In this document: one piece after another, positions 10,120-20,545 of the stretch
How the letters are laid out: each line of letters opens with the position of its first letter
Numbering within the stretch: the first letter of the stretch is position 1
Assembly (NCBI RefSeq): GCF_003851545.1
Contig: NZ_BHVX01000008.1
Location: 124,001 to 188,000 of the forward strand
DNA from: Ralstonia sp. SET104
Lineage (GTDB): Bacteria > Pseudomonadota > Gammaproteobacteria > Burkholderiales > Burkholderiaceae
Length of the DNA stretch: 64,000 nucleotides
Reading direction: 5' to 3'
Notes under the pieces: generated by a model
What the model was told of the DNA's origin: nothing
Seen by the model: only the letters and a program-made list of their open reading frames with translations
Databases searched by the model: none
Made by a program: the position numbers and the translations under genes

Positions 10120-11217
10120 ATGTGGCAGACACTGGCACGCCGCTGCGCGTGTGCATGTGCACTGGCGTGCGCGGCCGCTGTGACGCTGACGGCGCATGCG
10201 CAAGGCACGTCGTTCGTCGTCGGACAACTGATCGAGCGCGGCGGGGACCAAGCCGACTACGCACGCGACTTCATGGCCGGCGCCAAAGTCGCGTTCGATG
10301 CCGCCAACCAGAGCGGCGGCATCAAGGGCCGGCCCATCAGCCTGGTCCGGCGTGAAGTTGCGCAGAACGAGGCCGTACCGCAGGCCATCGACATGATCGA
10401 GCGCGACCGCGTGGAGGTGCTCTTCGGTGTAAGTGAGCGCCTGCTGCCCGCGCTGGCCGCGTCACCGGACATCGCACGGCGCAATGTGCCGCTGCTCGCA
10501 CCGCTTTCGGGCGCGACGTCTGCCTCTGACAACGTCTTGTTCATCCGCCCCGACTACGACCATGAAATCGTTGCCGCGCATCTCAGGCTGCGGCAGTTCG
10601 GTATGCGGCGGATCGCGCTGGTTACCGCTGCGGGCTTTGATCCGCAGCTTGGTGCGCGGCTGCGCAGCACGCTGGCCAAGGGTGCGGCGACGGAAACGCT
10701 GGACCTCTACACACTCGCCGGCGATGCGGGCGCGCTTGCCGCGCGCATTGCGCCAACCAAACCCACGGCAGTCATCGTTGCTGGCGACACCCTCACCTAC
10801 GCCACCGTCGGGCGCGCGCTGGCGCAGCAGGGTTGGTACGGCTTTCTGGTCGGGCTGTCGTCGGTCAACCCGCAGGTCGCGCGGGAGATTCTGGGCACGG
10901 GGTACAGCGGTGGGTTGCTGCTCGCGCAGACGGTGCCGAACCCGGCCAGCGGCAACACCAAGGTTGCGCGCGAGCATATGGCGCGGATGAAGCAGTTTCT
11001 GGATGAGCCCCCCTCTGCCGCGACGCTGTCAGGGTATATCGCCGCGACGTATTTGATTCAGGCGATCAATACGGCTGGAGGGAGGGTGGCAGGGGCTGAA
11101 CTGCGGCGGGCGTTGCAGACGCGGATGGATGTGGGTGGATTCACGTTGGACTTCACACGCGGGAATCGCGGTAGTGAATTTGTGGATCTGACCTACATCC
11201 AGGGGGTGAGGGATTGA
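10120..11217 (+). CDS. ABC-type branched-chain amino-acid-like periplasmic binding protein
   Basis: A 365-residue secreted protein of the type I periplasmic-binding family (LivJ/K-like). It has a signal peptide (MWQTLARRCACACALACAAA, cleavage near AHAQG at about residue 30). The mature part begins FVVGQLIERGGDQADYA and contains GAKVAFDAANQSGGIKGR, the classic ligand-lobe motif. The ATG at 10120 has GGGGAAGC upstream and opens the signal peptide; the upstream extension is not signal-like. No permease or ATPase genes lie nearby, so it may serve a distant transporter or act as a sensor. The ligand is unknown. The last ~120 bp shift to G-ending codons. Confidence 0.85.
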   Translation: MWQTLARRCACACALACAAAVTLTAHAQGTSFVVGQLIERGGDQADYARDFMAGAKVAFDAANQSGGIKGRPISLVRREVAQNEAVPQAIDMIERDRVEVLFGVSERLLPALAASPDIARRNVPLLAPLSGATSASDNVLFIRPDYDHEIVAAHLRLRQFGMRRIALVTAAGFDPQLGARLRSTLAKGAATETLDLYTLAGDAGALAARIAPTKPTAVIVAGDTLTYATVGRALAQQGWYGFLVGLSSVNPQVAREILGTGYSGGLLLAQTVPNPASGNTKVAREHMARMKQFLDEPPSAATLSGYIAATYLIQAINTAGGRVAGAELRRALQTRMDVGGFTLDFTRGNRGSEFVDLTYIQGVRD

Positions 11218-11295
11218 TTGGGGCGCTGCGGTTTTCCGCCTGTTCGTCGCCGGCAGAGGTACGAAATTACTGACAGGCCCCAGGGCCCCAACGGT

Positions 11296-12444
11296 TCAAC
11301 TCGCCGCTGGCTTTTCCCCAGTCAGCAAGTAATGCATCAATTCCCGCACGGGCCGAATCGCCTGACCAAACGGCAACTTCCCGGCGCCGCGGAAGAACAA
11401 GCCACGTTCAACATCTCCCCGCAGCGCCTGGGCCAGTTTCAAATCAATACAAAACTGCCCCACCTTTCCAATCCCATCCCGTAGTCCGCAGGTTTGCAGG
11501 CAGTCGAACCCCTGCAGGCAATCCCGCACCTTGGCCTTGGCCTGCAAGGCACTCTCCCGCGACAGATAGCGCGACAACCAGGGTGTCATGACCGCGCGTG
11601 CGGGTAAGCCCGCCACGCTGACGAACTCGCCGATATCCCCCTGTTCTGCGCCGGTCAGCACCCGCTTGAAGCGCACGTGCGCATCGCCCTCTTCCGTCAC
11701 TGCAAACGCGGTGCCGAGCTGCACGGCGGCTGCGCCCTTGTCGAGCCAGTGCTTCACCTTCGCATGCGAATCAATGCCACCCGCCAGGATGATCGGAATC
11801 TGCTCGGCGGCCAGCCCCAGCTTGACGAACAGTTCACGGCATTCATCCAGCACGCGCGCAAACGAGAACCGCTCGTCGCGCAAATCCTCAATGCGCGCCG
11901 CACCCAGGTGCCCACCGGCGTGGGTCGGGTGCTCGATCACCACCGCATCGGGCAACCGCGCCTTCTTCATCCATCGTTTGAGCACCACGCCCACGCCGCG
12001 CGAGTCGGAAAGAATCGGAATGAGTGCCACCTTCGGATGCTCCGCCGTCATCTCCGGCAGATCGAGCGGCAATCCCGCGCCCATGACGATCGCATCGGCG
12101 CCGCTCTCGCACGCCTGCCGCACCAGCGCCGCGTGTGATTCCACCGCCTTCATCACATTTACGGCAATCATGCCGTTGCCCTGGCTGCCTTCACGCGCGG
12201 CGCGGATTTCGCGGTCCAGCGCGACGAGGTTGGCGGCGTTGATGGCGTCTTTGTCGCGCGACTTTTCAGTGGCGGCCAGCAGGTCTGCATGGTGATGCCG
12301 CAAATCGATACTGGCGATAGTGCCGACGCCGCCCTCGCGCGCCACGGCGCCGGCCAGCCGGTGCGCCGAAATACCCACGCCCATCCCGCCCTGCACGATG
12401 GGCACGAGGCTGCGCCCCGCGAGTGTGAACCGACGCTCCAGCAT
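11296..12444 (-). CDS. NAD(P)H-dependent flavin oxidoreductase / nitronate monooxygenase family
   Basis: A 382-residue FMN-dependent TIM-barrel enzyme of the nitronate monooxygenase (2-nitropropane dioxygenase) family. Near the start, VPIVQGGMGVGISAHRLAGA carries the family's phosphate/flavin motif. VVIEHPTHAGGHLGA (about 155-169) holds the conserved His/Gly segment, and IPIILAGGIDSHAKV (about 212-226) is the C-terminal FMN-phosphate loop. The ATG at 12442-12444 has a GAGGGAG site; the open frame continues 80 codons upstream without motifs. The physiological substrate is unknown: the family includes nitronate detoxifiers and FabK-like reductases. It is convergent with the binding-protein gene. 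Confidence 0.85.
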   Translation of the reverse strand: MLERRFTLAGRSLVPIVQGGMGVGISAHRLAGAVAREGGVGTIASIDLRHHHADLLAATEKSRDKDAINAANLVALDREIRAAREGSQGNGMIAVNVMKAVESHAALVRQACESGADAIVMGAGLPLDLPEMTAEHPKVALIPILSDSRGVGVVLKRWMKKARLPDAVVIEHPTHAGGHLGAARIEDLRDERFSFARVLDECRELFVKLGLAAEQIPIILAGGIDSHAKVKHWLDKGAAAVQLGTAFAVTEEGDAHVRFKRVLTGAEQGDIGEFVSVAGLPARAVMTPWLSRYLSRESALQAKAKVRDCLQGFDCLQTCGLRDGIGKVGQFCIDLKLAQALRGDVERGLFFRGAGKLPFGQAIRPVRELMHYLLTGEKPAAS

Positions 12445-12742
12445 GACAACTCCCTCAGCGGCTTTACCGCAACGCAATAGAAAATGGGTTCGAGCGTCGC
12501 ATAAGTGAAACGCGGCCGCGTTGCGCCAGATCAAGGCCGGGGATATCGGTGCACATCGCTGCACATGCGCCACGTGCGCAGTTGATATTTTTTCAGCGAT
12601 TTGAGGGGGTGTAGGAATCACAAAGGCCGGCAATCTGTCTCTTCTTGTCAGAAGTTCAGCTTGATTCTTGAACCCAGAGGGCATGAACTCTAACGTGAAA
12701 AAGCACCCATTCCGGTGCGATTAAAACTTCTTGGAGAGGCTT
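12445..12742. other. Divergent intergenic region with a short hairpin
   Basis: 298 bp between the flavoenzyme start and the peptide/ABC cassette. It holds both promoters and a hairpin at 12698-12718 (GCACC / GGTGC, 6-nt loop) flanked by AAAAA, which would read as a small terminator on the minus strand. No gene ends there, so its role is unclear. GC content drops from here into the cassette. Confidence 0.35.
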
Positions 12743-12838
12743 ATGAAATCGATTGAAATCGACGCCGTCGTTAAAAAGGCAGTGGAGAAGATCAAGGATA
12801 CTTATTCACGAATTTACGCATCATGCAATGTTCCTTGA
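12743..12838 (+). CDS. Possible 31-residue peptide, or 5' piece of a frameshifted gene
   Basis: The ATG at 12743 has a strong GGAGAGG site and encodes MKSIEIDAVVKKAVEKIKDT followed by YSRIYASCNVP, then TGA at 12836-12838. The first two thirds look like a charged amphipathic helix and the end carries one Cys, a shape seen in peptide precursors. Alternatively a one-base indel around 12800-12825 would join this start to the frame that continues to 13229, since that frame has no ribosome site of its own at its TTG start. The sequence alone does not decide. It belongs to the lower-GC cassette with the ABC gene at 13231. Confidence 0.45.
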   Translation: MKSIEIDAVVKKAVEKIKDTYSRIYASCNVP

Positions 12839-13229
12839 TGAGTTGCGGTATGGGCACTACGCATATGCGGAAATTCTGAAGCGCTCCACATGGGCCCGTT
12901 CGGCCATCCTGAACGTTGATCGCCCACTGGATAAGGTTTTGCATAGCACTGTTGTTGCTGTGGAAGTGTTGCTATGGAGGAATGCGCATCTCGGTCATCC
13001 CGTTCAGTCTCGCGTTCATCCTCCGACGGATGTTCTTATCGAGCAAGTGAGTTCCTCCATTGCCTCTATGGAGGCGTCCGTTCAGCAGAATCAGGCGGTC
13101 TTTCAGCCGCGAGCCCTTGCATTGCTTGCCAACGCGAAGCGGGTGATGGCCAATGTTTTCGGTCGCCCATCGACCGAAGCGACACATCGGCATGAGGGCG
13201 CGATGCCCCTCCCTGCGAGCACCCTCTAA
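12828..13229 (+). CDS. Unrecognised protein upstream of ABC exporter
   Basis: From the ATG at 12828 this encodes 133 residues (MFLDELRYGHYAYAEILK...). The frame is open from 12753. It looks mostly helical (VLHSTVVAVEVLLWRNAH, then QVSSSIASMEASVQQNQA), with no signal peptide and no motif I recognise. Its stop codon is 1 bp before the ATG of the ABC gene, so it is very likely a real gene translated with it. It overlaps the end of the 31-residue ORF by 11 bp. Either it starts internally, or it is the body of a gene whose 5' part (12743 on) has been shifted out of frame. Confidence 0.5.
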   Translation: MFLDELRYGHYAYAEILKRSTWARSAILNVDRPLDKVLHSTVVAVEVLLWRNAHLGHPVQSRVHPPTDVLIEQVSSSIASMEASVQQNQAVFQPRALALLANAKRVMANVFGRPSTEATHRHEGAMPLPASTL

Positions 13230-13230
13230 C

Positions 13231-14664
13231 ATGGAAAATGTGTTAACACGCGAAACGTCCACTGAGCCTACGTCTGTGTGCGGTGCCGCAAGCGCACGCT
13301 CAGGGGACTCGAAAACACGCATTGTTCTTTTCCACGCCTCCGCTTATGTCGCGCTTGCCCTTGTTGTTCTGCATCAGGGCGTCGTGGCTAGTTCAACCAT
13401 CTTCCTAACAAGGGTCATCGAGCAATTCCAATCGGGCCATCCATACGCGACGAGTCTCGCACTTTATCTTGCAGCAATGGCATTCCCTTACTTGCCGGGA
13501 TGTGCGTCATTTTTGTTCCTGCAGCGATGGATTAACAATGCCCATCAAGATTTTGTTGCGCTTGTAGTTCGCAGAATGAAGGACAGTACCGGCCAGTATC
13601 GACACGAGAAAGTGCGTGAGCGCGTGACTGCCATCTTGGCGCGTAATGCATTTCCCGTTTTGAAGGACTACATTTCATTCATCCATGACCTGGCAAGTTT
13701 CACGCTCAACAGTGTACTGAGCATATCCGTGATCAGTTTCCTGCTGCCGACCGATCTCTTGGTCGGATACGGGGTGAGCCTCGCTCTATGCTTTGTCATC
13801 ATCGCTGCGTTGCGCGGAACAGTTTCGCGAGCGTCATCGGCGTATGAAAACCGGTACCTGGACTACTCCACCGTGCTAGATGTGGGATGGCAAAACCTGA
13901 CGATTGGAAACCGGCATAACGCTGCTGTATGGCAAAACAGAAGAGAAGATGCTGGGCAATCGTTCTATGCTTCCGCCAACAGTTTGGAGGCAAGGAAACA
14001 AATTAGTAATGTGCTGCTGGCTGCGACGTCGTTGGCGCCGACCATCTACCTCGTATTGGCGATTGTGCGTGATAACGCTGCAAGTCCGCCGGTGATTGCG
14101 GCAGTTATTGTTAGCTTGACGAGAATATTTCTGATAATTAATTCCTTAAGCGCGCTTGTTCACAAGGCTTTGGATTTGTCGGCTGTGCAGTCTCGGCTTA
14201 ATGTTTTATTCTCCGTGAGGGATAGTATTTCTGAAGAGGCCCTTCTTGATCCTGGAACTATCGGGCAGATCAATGTAAATGGGGTGGCGATTTCAGGGAA
14301 GACCGATCTGCTTGATTATTTCTCTGCAGTTGCGAATGGAAGGTATCGAATTACAGGGCCCAACGGCAGCGGTAAATCGACGGCACTTATGGCGCTTAAA
14401 CAGGAGTACGGGACTCAGTGCGTCATGTTGCCGGCCAATCTTACGGGCTTGATGTGGCTCGCGGACGGCAAGAATTTGTCTACCGGGCAGCGAACAGTGA
14501 CGTGTCTCCAAGAAATTCTCCAACAAGATGATGTGAAGTACGTCCTGCTCGATGAGTGGGACGCAAACCTCGATTCGAATAACGCGTCGGCGGTCGATGC
14601 CATGTTGGACGGGATTGCAGAGCATAAGGTGATCGTCGAAGTTCGACATATAAGGAGGGACTGA
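13231..14664 (+). CDS. ABC transporter, fused membrane and ATPase domains (YojI/PvdE/SyrD-like peptide exporter)
   Basis: A 477-residue half-transporter. The N-terminal half has about five to six hydrophobic segments (for example YVALALVVLHQGVVASSTIF, about 34-53). The C-terminal ATPase has Walker A GPNGSGKST (about 376-384), a signature LSTGQR (about 420-425), Walker B with YVLLDEWDANLD (about 440-451) and a late His in VEVRH. The LSTGQR signature and the DEW after Walker B are typical of the cyclic-peptide/microcin exporter clade (YojI, PvdE, SyrD), which suggests export of a small peptide. That is inference from motifs. The ATPase is shorter than usual. Codon use and GC are lower than in the neighbours, suggesting transfer. 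Confidence 0.75.
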   Translation: MENVLTRETSTEPTSVCGAASARSGDSKTRIVLFHASAYVALALVVLHQGVVASSTIFLTRVIEQFQSGHPYATSLALYLAAMAFPYLPGCASFLFLQRWINNAHQDFVALVVRRMKDSTGQYRHEKVRERVTAILARNAFPVLKDYISFIHDLASFTLNSVLSISVISFLLPTDLLVGYGVSLALCFVIIAALRGTVSRASSAYENRYLDYSTVLDVGWQNLTIGNRHNAAVWQNRREDAGQSFYASANSLEARKQISNVLLAATSLAPTIYLVLAIVRDNAASPPVIAAVIVSLTRIFLIINSLSALVHKALDLSAVQSRLNVLFSVRDSISEEALLDPGTIGQINVNGVAISGKTDLLDYFSAVANGRYRITGPNGSGKSTALMALKQEYGTQCVMLPANLTGLMWLADGKNLSTGQRTVTCLQEILQQDDVKYVLLDEWDANLDSNNASAVDAMLDGIAEHKVIVEVRHIRRD

Positions 14665-14810
14665 TGAACGGAAACGAGCTGGCCGAAGCACTGTTGCCCG
14701 AGGCGGATGGGATCACGTTGCCCCCATCCTCCAGAGCCTGCTGGACAAGGGACTGGTTGGAAAGGCTTCATGTGACGTTCGGGTCTCTGCCAAGGCTGGC
14801 TCAGGCGTGA
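14664..14810 (+). CDS. Small ORF coupled to the ABC gene; possibly frameshifted
   Basis: The ATG at 14664 overlaps the ABC stop codon and has AAGGAGGG 9 bp upstream, so translation is very likely. The reading frame gives 48 residues starting MNGNELAEALLPEADGITLP and ends at 14810. After the CCCCC run at 14721-14725 another frame reads more like protein (ILQSLLDKGLVGKASCDVRV, ending GSGVIP before TGA at 14816-14818). This suggests a one-base indel in the C run, real or from sequencing. No family is recognised. It is the last gene of the cassette. Confidence 0.5.
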   Translation: MNGNELAEALLPEADGITLPPSSRACWTRDWLERLHVTFGSLPRLAQA

Positions 14811-14971
14811 TCCCGTGAGATGAACAGCTAGATTAAGGGGCGTTTCTGGTGCGCAATCCTGCACATTGCATGCGGGTTCCGACTGAAATGACCGCTTGGC
14901 CCCGTCACCTGTCGGGTTTTCCTGCTGGCAACGCTGGCAGCCCTGTGCTTAAATTCAGCCTCGTTGGATGA

Positions 14972-17068
<2,097 letters not shown>

Positions 17069-17082
17069 CCTCAACCGGTGCA

Positions 17083-18240
17083 ATGTCAACTTCAACGGCT
17101 TTTGATGTAACGATCCTCGGTGGCGGCCTTGCTGGCCGCCTGTGTGCCTGGCAACTCGCGCAGACGGGGGTACCGCCCGCGCGCATTGCCGTGGTGGAGC
17201 GCGGCGCGCGCGATGGCAGCGGTGCTGCTGCGTACGTGGCAGCGGCCATGCTCGCCCCGCTGGCCGAAGCCGCCGTGGCGGATCGTTTCGTCGTCGACTT
17301 GGGGTTGGCAAGTCTGGCACTGTGGCGCGATTGGCTGCCCCGGCTGCGCACGCCGGTGTTCTTCCAGGAAGCCGGCACGCTGGTGGTGTGGCATGCGGCA
17401 GACCGCGGCGAGGCATCGCTGTTTGCCAACCACGTGCGAGCCGCCGCGCCCGCCGAGCGCGTTGCCGCCGATTTGCGCGCGGTAGACGCCGCTGGCATCG
17501 CCGCGCTGGAGCCGCTGCTCGCGCAGCGCTTCACGCAGGGCCTGTATCTGGCGGGCGAAGCTCAGCTCGACCCGCGCACTTTGCTCGATGCGCTGGCGAC
17601 GGAACTGGAAATGCTCGGCGTGCAGTTGCGCTGGAACACGGAGGTCACCGATCCGAGCCCCGATGCACTCGCGGCCAATGGCCTGGGCGCGCGTCTCGTG
17701 CTCGATTGCCGTGGGCTGGGCGCCAAACCGCAATGGCCGCGTCTGCGTGGCCTGCGTGGCGAGGTGGTGCGCATCCATGCGCCCGATGTATCGCTCACGC
17801 GGCCCGTTCGCATGCTGCATCCGCGCTATCCGCTGTACATCGCGCCCAAGCCAGGCAACGTCTACGTGATCGGCGCGACGGAAATCGAATCCGACGACAT
17901 GTCGCCCGCCAGTGTGCGCTCCACGCTGGAGCTGTTGTCTGCTGCCTATGCTGTGCACCCCGCCTTTGGTGAGGCGCGTGTGCTGGAGCTGAACACGCAG
18001 TGCCGCCCAACGCTGCCCGACCACCGCCCCGCTATCCGTTGGGATGGTGCGAGCACGCTGTCGGTCAACGGTCTGTACCGGCACGGCTACATGATCGCGC
18101 CCGCCGTCACGCAAGCGGCGGTGGCGGTTGCGCGTGAACTGTTGGATGGCCGTGCCATGGATGCGAACAACGACGCATGGCCCGAACTGTTCGCTGCGAG
18201 CCGCATGTCGCCAAACCGGCCCGAACCTGTTTTGTCATGA
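17083..18240 (+). CDS. thiO: FAD-dependent glycine oxidase, thiamin type
   Basis: Oxidises glycine to dehydroglycine for the thiazole half of thiamin. A 385-residue DAO-family flavoprotein: the N-terminal FAD motif is FDVTILGGGLAGRLCAWQ (about 6-23), VIGATEIESDDMS (about 262-274) is the conserved DAO segment, and NGLYRHGYMIAPAV near the C-terminus is the flavin-contacting loop. The ATG at 17083 lies 14 bp after the thiC stop. Its own TGA overlaps the thiS ATG (ATGA), so translation is coupled. The position in the operon supports the ThiO role over a general amino-acid oxidase. Confidence 0.93.
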   Translation: MSTSTAFDVTILGGGLAGRLCAWQLAQTGVPPARIAVVERGARDGSGAAAYVAAAMLAPLAEAAVADRFVVDLGLASLALWRDWLPRLRTPVFFQEAGTLVVWHAADRGEASLFANHVRAAAPAERVAADLRAVDAAGIAALEPLLAQRFTQGLYLAGEAQLDPRTLLDALATELEMLGVQLRWNTEVTDPSPDALAANGLGARLVLDCRGLGAKPQWPRLRGLRGEVVRIHAPDVSLTRPVRMLHPRYPLYIAPKPGNVYVIGATEIESDDMSPASVRSTLELLSAAYAVHPAFGEARVLELNTQCRPTLPDHRPAIRWDGASTLSVNGLYRHGYMIAPAVTQAAVAVARELLDGRAMDANNDAWPELFAASRMSPNRPEPVLS

Positions 18241-18464
18241 CGCTGAACGTCACCCTCAACGATCTGTCGCTCGCGCTGCCCGCTGGTAGCACGCTGGCGG
18301 ATGCCATCGCTTTCGTCACCCAGGCGGGCGCACCGCAACTGCAGATCGCGCCGCCGTTTGCTGCCTCCGTGAACGGTGACTTCGTGCCCAAGACGCGCCA
18401 CGCGCAGCATGCGCTCAACACAGGCGACCGCATTGCGCTGGTGCAGCCTGTCGTGGGCGGCTAG
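18237..18464 (+). CDS. thiS: Sulfur carrier protein ThiS
   Basis: A 75-residue ubiquitin-like carrier that brings sulfur, as a C-terminal thiocarboxylate, to ThiG. The essential C-terminal Gly-Gly is present (ending VQPVVGG), and the rest fits a beta-grasp fold (VTLNDLSLALPAGSTLADAI). The ATG overlaps the thiO stop. An upstream in-frame extension of 20 codons lies inside thiO and is rejected. A TAGGAG site for thiG overlaps the stop region. Confidence 0.94.
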   Translation: MTLNVTLNDLSLALPAGSTLADAIAFVTQAGAPQLQIAPPFAASVNGDFVPKTRHAQHALNTGDRIALVQPVVGG

Positions 18465-18473
18465 GAGTTTTTG

Positions 18474-19301
18474 ATGACCACTACGAATCTTTCCGCGCTC
18501 GCTGACCCGCTGCGCCTGTACGGCGAAACCTTCGCCTCGCGCCTGCTGCTCGGCACGGCGCGCTATCCGTCGCCGCAATCGCTGGAGGATGCGGTGCGCG
18601 TGTCCAACCCGGCCATGCTGACTGTCGCGCTGCGCCGCCAGAGCGCGGGCTCGCCCGAAGGCGGCGCGGGCTTCTGGAAGATGCTGCGCGAGCTGGGCGT
18701 GCCCGTGCTGCCCAACACCGCCGGCTGCTATTCCGCCGACGAGGCTTATACCCTCGCGCAGATGTCACGCGAAGTGTTCGAGACCGACTGGATCAAGCTC
18801 GAAGTCATCGGCGACGACTACACGCTGCAGCCCGACACACTCGCACTGCCTGCCGCTGCCGAACGCCTGATCCGCGATGGCTTCAAGGTGCTGCCGTATT
18901 GCACCGAAGACCTCGTGCTGTGCCGCCGCCTGCTCGACGTCGGCTGCCAGGCGCTGATGCCGTGGGCCGCGCCCATCGGCACCGGCCGCGGGCCCACCAA
19001 CCCGTATGGCCTGCGCTTGCTGCGCGAGCGTCTGCCCAATGTGCCGCTCATCGTTGACGCAGGCTTGGGCGTGCCGTCGCACGCCACGCAGGTGATGGAA
19101 TGGGGCTACGACGCCGTGCTGCTCAACACCGCCGTCGCACAGGCGGGTGACCCTGTGGCAATGGCGCAGGCGTTTGCGATGGCCACGCAGGCCGGCCGCC
19201 TTGCGCGCTTGTCCGGCCCGATGCCCGAGCGTGATGTTGCACAGGCCAGCACGCCCGTTGTCGGGCTCCCGTTCTGGCATGCCGAGGAGAAGCAGGCATG
19301 A
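18474..19301 (+). CDS. thiG: Thiazole synthase
   Basis: Builds the thiazole phosphate ring from deoxyxylulose phosphate, dehydroglycine and ThiS thiocarboxylate. The 275-residue length and TIM-barrel pattern fit. The Schiff-base lysine lies in [11 protein letters not shown] (about 103-113), and the phosphate-binding C-terminal part has [18 protein letters not shown] (about 189-206). The ATG at 18474 follows TAGGAG; the TTG 3 bp earlier is less likely. The stop overlaps the thiE ATG. Confidence 0.96.
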   Translation: MTTTNLSALADPLRLYGETFASRLLLGTARYPSPQSLEDAVRVSNPAMLTVALRRQSAGSPEGGAGFWKMLRELGVPVLPNTAGCYSADEAYTLAQMSREVFETDWIKLEVIGDDYTLQPDTLALPAAAERLIRDGFKVLPYCTEDLVLCRRLLDVGCQALMPWAAPIGTGRGPTNPYGLRLLRERLPNVPLIVDAGLGVPSHATQVMEWGYDAVLLNTAVAQAGDPVAMAQAFAMATQAGRLARLSGPMPERDVAQASTPVVGLPFWHAEEKQA

Positions 19302-20452
19302 GCATGTCTGCGTTGCGGTTCTCTGCCGCGTGGCCCGAGGCGGCTGCCCTTGCCGCGCAGGTCATTGATCGTCACGCCGAAGCCTTCGGCCGCGCGCCGC
19401 ACGCCTGGAGCGTGACTGACCGCGCCGATGAGGCGACCACCGCCACCACCGTTCTACTGACCGCCGACGCCACACAAGCCGACCGCGCCCGCACGGCTGG
19501 CGCCGCTGTCGTGCTCGCCGCAACGGAAGGCGACCAGCGCATCGACACCGTGCACGACCGCCTCGGCACGTATCGCTTCACTTCCGCTGCCCAAGGCGAT
19601 GCGCTCGGCGCCCGCTTTGTCGCCATCTTCGGCGCGGCGCTGGCGCTGGCCTTTGAGCCGCGCGATGCGCTGTGCGTGGCGCGTGCCTGGGTCGCCGAGG
19701 CCAATGCAGACGGGCTGACGTGGCCTACGTGCTTTGATGCCCTGCCGCGCGTGCTGGAACCGGCGTTGCCCTGTCCGGTGGCGGCGGATCTCGCCTTCGC
19801 ACCGTGCCCGACGCAACTCGGCATCTACGCCGTCGTGCCGGATGCCGAATGGGTGGCACGCCTTGTCGCGCTCAAGGTGCCGACAGTGCAATTGCGCTTC
19901 AAATCCGACGACGTGCAAGCCGTGGCAGACCAGGTGCGCCGCGCAGAAGCCGCCGCACGCGGCAGCAGCACGCGCCTGTTCATCAACGACCACTGGCGGG
20001 TGGCGCTGGACGTGCATGCAAGCGTGCTCAACAGCGGCATCTACGGCATCCATCTCGGACAAGAAGACATCGACGATGCCGACCTGAGGGCGATCCGCTT
20101 GGCAGGTTTGCGTCTGGGCATCAGCACGCACGGCTACGCCGAAATGCTGCGCGTCGCCCCGCTCAACCCGAGCTACCTTGCGCTGGGCGCCGTGTTTGCC
20201 ACGCCCACCAAGACCATGCCAACCGTGCCGCAGGGCCTGGGCCGGCTGTTTGCCTATGCGGCCGCCATGCGCACGCGCGTGCCGGCGCCGCCGCTGGTGG
20301 CCATCGGCGGGATTGATCTGGCGGCGATGCCGCGCGTGCTGGAATCGGGCGTCGGCTGCGTAGCCGTGGTACGTGCCATCACCCAGGCGGAGGATGTGCA
20401 AGCCGCCGTCGACACGCTGCAAGCGACGTTCGCGGCGCACGTGCGCGGCTGA
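19298..20452 (+). CDS. thiE: Thiamine-phosphate synthase with extra N-terminal domain
   Basis: Joins HMP pyrophosphate and thiazole phosphate into thiamin phosphate. The protein has 384 residues against about 210 for a plain ThiE. The ThiE barrel occupies residues ~170-384, with [41 protein letters not shown] and VAIGGI in the expected order. Residues 1-170 are Ala-rich. They loosely recall the C-terminal half of ThiD ([18 protein letters not shown]), but the kinase GTGC motif is missing, so this part is probably not a working kinase. A separate intact thiD lies at 21482. The gene overlaps thiG by 4 bp. Confidence 0.93.
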   Translation: MSMSALRFSAAWPEAAALAAQVIDRHAEAFGRAPHAWSVTDRADEATTATTVLLTADATQADRARTAGAAVVLAATEGDQRIDTVHDRLGTYRFTSAAQGDALGARFVAIFGAALALAFEPRDALCVARAWVAEANADGLTWPTCFDALPRVLEPALPCPVAADLAFAPCPTQLGIYAVVPDAEWVARLVALKVPTVQLRFKSDDVQAVADQVRRAEAAARGSSTRLFINDHWRVALDVHASVLNSGIYGIHLGQEDIDDADLRAIRLAGLRLGISTHGYAEMLRVAPLNPSYLALGAVFATPTKTMPTVPQGLGRLFAYAAAMRTRVPAPPLVAIGGIDLAAMPRVLESGVGCVAVVRAITQAEDVQAAVDTLQATFAAHVRG

Positions 20453-20545
20453 CACGCGAGCCCGATCGGGCTGACCTATCCTGTTCGTGCACCGCTGCGG
20501 CCTTTGCTGTGGCGGTACCCCACACCACGCAGCAGGAGAGAAGAC

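Noticed and set aside
12698-12718. Minus-strand terminator
   Set aside because: The hairpin and T run are good, but no minus-strand gene ends there; kept only as a note in the intergenic entry.
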